DNA of 64,000 bases from Climacteris rufus (Eukaryota > Chordata > Aves > Passeriformes > Climacteridae), in the NCBI GenBank assembly GCA_013398175.1, contig VZRZ01006498.1:571081-635080 (forward strand), given 5' to 3'. Under the pieces are notes generated by a model. The model saw only the letters and a program-made list of their open reading frames with translations. It did no database searches and had not been told where the DNA came from. The position numbers and the translations under genes are program-made. Below are positions 59,910-64,000 of this stretch, in pieces (positions within the stretch are counted from its first letter, which is position 1; each line of letters opens with the position of its first letter).

Positions 59910-62900
59910 TAACACTGCAATGCTGTTCAAAGGCACAACAGAATTAAACATTGCCATGAATGCTAAACTTCTGGATAACAAAGTTTCAGTACTTATTTAT
60001 AACAAATTAATTTTTCTTTGCTGAGAAATACTCATCTTCTTGATGGCAGAATTTAATTAATGTTGTCTAAAATTCCTGTATGCAATATTGTTTGGTATTG
60101 TTGCTGTTATGAAGTGAAACAACTAACATTGATAACATTCTGTACTTCCAATCTTTTACAAAAATGTGCAATTCTAAAAGGACAGAAAGGAAGAATAAAC
60201 AGCATAGACAAATATATAACAGATAAAATGTAAACTAGTCATGTAGTGCTGAATTTTAAAGGGGCTGACTATAATATTTCACAAACCTGAAAGCACATTC
60301 TATTACTCATTACTTCAATTTAATTACAGAATTATGAAAGTAAATTACAAGAGACCTCAAAAAAACTATGCCTTAACATGTGATGTCTGATCCTGGAATT
60401 AGTCTCATTATGTAATCAATGAGCTTTGCAAATGAAGAAGAGACACAATTTTCCTTATATTACTAACAAATTTTTTTCTCAAAAGTAGGACAAAACCCAC
60501 AATAGGACAACTTCATATTTTAAGTATGGAACTGCACATTAACTACTTATGCACAAACAACAGCTGGCCATGATTCATGACTCCTTTTCTTTGCAGGATA
60601 AATTACCTTGCTTCAGCTTTCTCACCCAATGATATAAACTGCTGTATGACCTAATTAATATATTCTGTACAATAATAGATCTAGTTATTAAATACAGGCT
60701 ATAGCAATTTATAATAAATGAGGTGTCACAGATAGAAAGCAAATTAAAGGAACTATTAGCTACTAACCAGAGGAAACAGTATAACAACTAAAGAGATGAA
60801 AAAAGTCAGGTTACTTACCTTATAAATGAACAATCCTCTAAAAAGGAAAAAATATGCAGTCTGTGTTTTTTTTTACTTGGCTGAAAATCATTACTAATCT
60901 AAATGGATATTTTTCATAAGGATTGGTCTGAATGATATTAAATTAGAGGAATTACCTTGACAAAGTATTAAGTAAAGATTTTCAAATGCATAATGTCAGG
61001 AACTGAGAAAGTACATTCACAATAATACTAACATGATTGGTTTTATAAGGTAACATATTTTAGCTTCCACTTGAGTAATTTTCTGATTTTTTAGAGATGA
61101 TGAGCACTATTAACAGTAAGTCAAGTCAATAGCATCATAGTTACCATTGTTGAACCCTGACTCTTCACCTATACCAGAGAATTCACAATTAATTCCACAA
61201 CCAGCACTGCAATCCATAGCATTTGTACCATCTAATAATCCCAGTACTGCAATAGAATGGATGGGTAACCACAAGACATACCAAATTAAGTTTAAGAAAC
61301 TATTTCTAAATACTCTCCCCTATTTATTGTCAATATTTCAATGGCAAAGAGATGTAGTGATGTCTATCAGTAGTTCTGTACTTTCCTAAAATATACTTAC
61401 AAAATATTTAAAGCATGATACAAAGTGGTTTATAGTGCTTTAATAAATCTGAAGAATCTACATCAAATCAACACAGAAAGAAAATTTCTGAAAGACCATA
61501 CTTGCTGCAAATTTTATTGAGAATCCCTAATTCACAAAGGGTGTCCTAATCATTCATGCAAATTACTAGTTATTATCCGCAATGTAACTTTAGCAATGAA
61601 CTTGTTTTATAAATTACACAAAATGAGATGGAAAACTCAGTCCTGAGCTTATAAATGTCAAGTGTAATTTTGTTCCATGTCAGACACAACTACACATTCA
61701 TTGTATGTAAAGAATTTGCCACGAACATAATCCACTTTTGTGGTGGTGGAAAATGCAATGATGTTCAGTACTAATAAATAAATACATTAAAAGATACAGT
61801 TATATTAAATTTAGTTTCCACAGTAGGCGAGATCCAGCATGGGAGTAAATCAATAGATCTCTATAGAAACTAAGCTATTTCTGAAAATTTGCTCTGGATC
61901 TGGCCCTTGAAATATTTTTTTAAAATGATTAAGTAAAGTATTGCACATATAAGACATTGATTTTTTTATCATTGATTTTGTGCTGGCATTTGAGCCAAGC
62001 CTCAAAAAGCTTGAACATTTTATGTATTTACAGCTGTCTGCTGGCAAGGAGTAATTCATTCATTCCAAATGAAACATGTTCCTGAAGCTTATAAAACCAG
62101 CATTTTTTTGACTGGATTTTAAAACAGCTTCTTCAAATAAAAAGTCTAAAAATGTGCTTTAAATCACTGAAACAAAAGCTGAAGTTTGTTTCTTGATTTT
62201 TCTTTTTTTTTTTGGCATGTCAAGCAAATAAGAGATATAGACTATATTTGCCTCCCAAGAGAACTGTTTCATCAGCAGAGAGTGAAGATCCATGATGAAT
62301 TGTCATCTCACAACAAAACATTTCCAGTGACAAAATGAAGTTTATTGTTTAATATTTTTGGTTAAATACGCATGTAGGAAAATTGTGGTTGTGTGTGACT
62401 GTGTTATTTCCAAAGTAGATTATCATTATGCAGGGAGAGCAGTCTATCCTTTCTGGCTGATCTGAGGCAATTTCAGACACAGGTCCAGCATGAGCAGAAC
62501 TTACCTCTGATACATTTCAAAGCCTCTCTCTCACATTCTACCACAACAGGAAAAAGCTCTTACATGTGCATAAGAGAATACCATGCTTCCAGAGACCACC
62601 ACCTATTCATTTAAACCACTCTACTTCCCCAGGTCTCAACTGGTTAATGAGTTATTCCAGAAGAACAAGCTTCTTTCCCCTCTCTTTCAGAACACCTGTT
62701 CACCAATGCAAAAGTAGGCAACAAGTGCTACCTACAAGTGCTTTGCCAAAAATAAAATTTTCAGTGGAAAACTCAGTTATGCCAAAACTTCCGGCCATAT
62801 ATTTTCTTTTCCTACTGGTTTGAGTGACTTGGCTGAGCACAAGAATCCAGAATACATTGTAAGTTTGCTACTATTGGAGGCTACCTTTTCAACGTATCTA

Positions 62901-64000
62901 TAGACAACTTTGTGGCAGTTGTTGAAAGCACAGCTGCTAAAATATTTGCTTTTAAATATCAGAATGATGTGTAACAATATACGAACCACGAATAATAATT
63001 TGGATGATGGAGGGCTTTACAGGAGGTTTATTCTCATTTCATGAGTGGAAAAATAAAACAAGGCAGAGAAAGGCATAGTTCAAAAGCATTAGAACAACCA
63101 GGAGAATCAAAATATGTAGACTGAGTTGCAAACCCAGCTCTGACCCCAGTGAAAACAGAATGGGGTTTGCATTCAAGCTTTAGATTGACTGAAAACTCCA
63201 GCAAGTCAGCTTTAAAGGTACTGTTTCCAGAATCTCTCACAGATAAAATCAGCAAATCCGAATCTTGGATCCTCTGTCAGGGGTCTCTTCATTGGTGAGG
63301 CAACTAAGAGTAGTCATTGGAAGCACATGACAAGGATGCCTTGTGCATCCTTTCATAACAATTTGAAAGACCAATAGGAAATGTTTATACCACATTTCTG
63401 TAGCCCATAGGTTTTGTTAATCCCATACTAACATTATTCAGGAATCTGACTGTACACCATTTATTTCTGAATCACTGCACAGTGGCAGATTCTTTCGGTG
63501 TAACACGCTCACATTAAGATTTCAAAAATTTTCACAGACTGATTCACAGCCACATTCTGACAACAAACATGCCTTTTTCTAGCATTTAAGAGAGTTCAGG
63601 AAAAGCTGGCTTTTAAGACATTTAAGGATCCTACCAATATGGGAGAACTAACAGCAGCTACCAGCAGCTATCTTAATGCTCTACCCAATGGTAGATGCCA
63701 GAACCCCCAAAAATTACAACCAGAATGTCCCATACTTTGAGAATTCCTGCCTAAAAAATGCTTTTTGGGACCCACTAGCACAAATCCAAACAGCTGCTAA
63801 TCTGCAGAATTACAAGAGTGAGAACCAAGTTGACAGATACCTCTGATTCAAGTCTCTAAGCTCTTAGCTCCTTCACTAAGTGCAGCTTCCTCAGGCCTCA
63901 GAAGTGCATTCAAATGAAGCTGAATAAAACTTGGTGTGAAAATGTTTAGCCATTACATTTTCCTATTCACACATTCACAAAGCTTCTGCACTGTAGTTAT

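Larger units (their letters stand above)
55428..64000. other. AT-rich unique DNA, one possible small frame
   Basis: Intron-like or desert DNA. It holds an extended imperfect hairpin at 57051-57087, an ATTT microsatellite at 59889-59909 and the candidate small frame at 59193-59489. No repeat of a recognised family was seen. Other frames are short and lack domains or splice context. Confidence 0.5.

Noticed and set aside
1..64000. CRISPR arrays, bacterial operons, prophage or plasmid functions
   Set aside because: The window is vertebrate nuclear DNA; the tandem repeats seen are microsatellites, minisatellites or transposon tails, with no regularly spaced array.

Overview
This is a non-coding stretch of a vertebrate nuclear genome, most probably a bird and probably a songbird. 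The bird call rests on the repeats. CR1 LINE 3' ends carry the avian octamer tail (ATTCTGTG units), a CR1 reverse-transcriptase remnant is present, and several solo LTRs of avian endogenous retroviruses are set in AT-rich single-copy DNA. Two N gaps (1065-1158 and 45944-45952) and one single N (247) mark it as a draft assembly. I find no complete protein-coding gene, no rRNA or tRNA, no CRISPR array and no bacterial-type operon. Almost all open frames are short chance frames or lie inside repeats. The window is best read as a gene desert or the inside of one or more very long introns.

Layout. 1-1568 is a solo LTR in minus orientation with a 5-bp target duplication, itself interrupted by a second LTR-like insertion with a 6-bp duplication and an assembly gap. 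1569-6158 is AT-rich single-copy DNA. About 6159-6632 is a degraded retroviral LTR with a TATA box, followed by T-rich tandem units and a GC-richer block of unknown origin (7200-7590). 7847-8215 is a CR1 3' end on the minus strand. 8216-27954 is mostly unique AT-rich sequence with a CR1 tail (12675-12832) and several microsatellites. 27955-28053 is a probable CR1 tail. 28054-42523 is unique sequence holding a 72-bp tandem duplication (33949-34092), a 3 x 17-bp minisatellite, a G-quadruplex motif and one candidate internal exon on the minus strand (41032-41175).

42524-43812 is a CR1 reverse-transcriptase fragment followed by an old LTR in minus orientation. 43813-53757 is unique sequence with a CR1 3' end (48405-48683) and the second gap. 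53758-55422 is a second LTR-in-LTR structure: an older LTR split by a plus-strand solo LTR of the same family as the one at the left edge of the window. 55428-64000 is unique AT-rich DNA with one possible small secreted cysteine-rich frame (59193-59489).

The parts do not form a pathway. What the window records is layered transposon history: two copies of one LTR family in opposite orientation, each with its own target duplication. One has been invaded by a later element and the other has itself invaded an older one. The two possible coding signals (41032-41175 and 59193-59489) are the places where a transcript or homology search is most likely to change this reading. I did not find a clear undescribed biological system.
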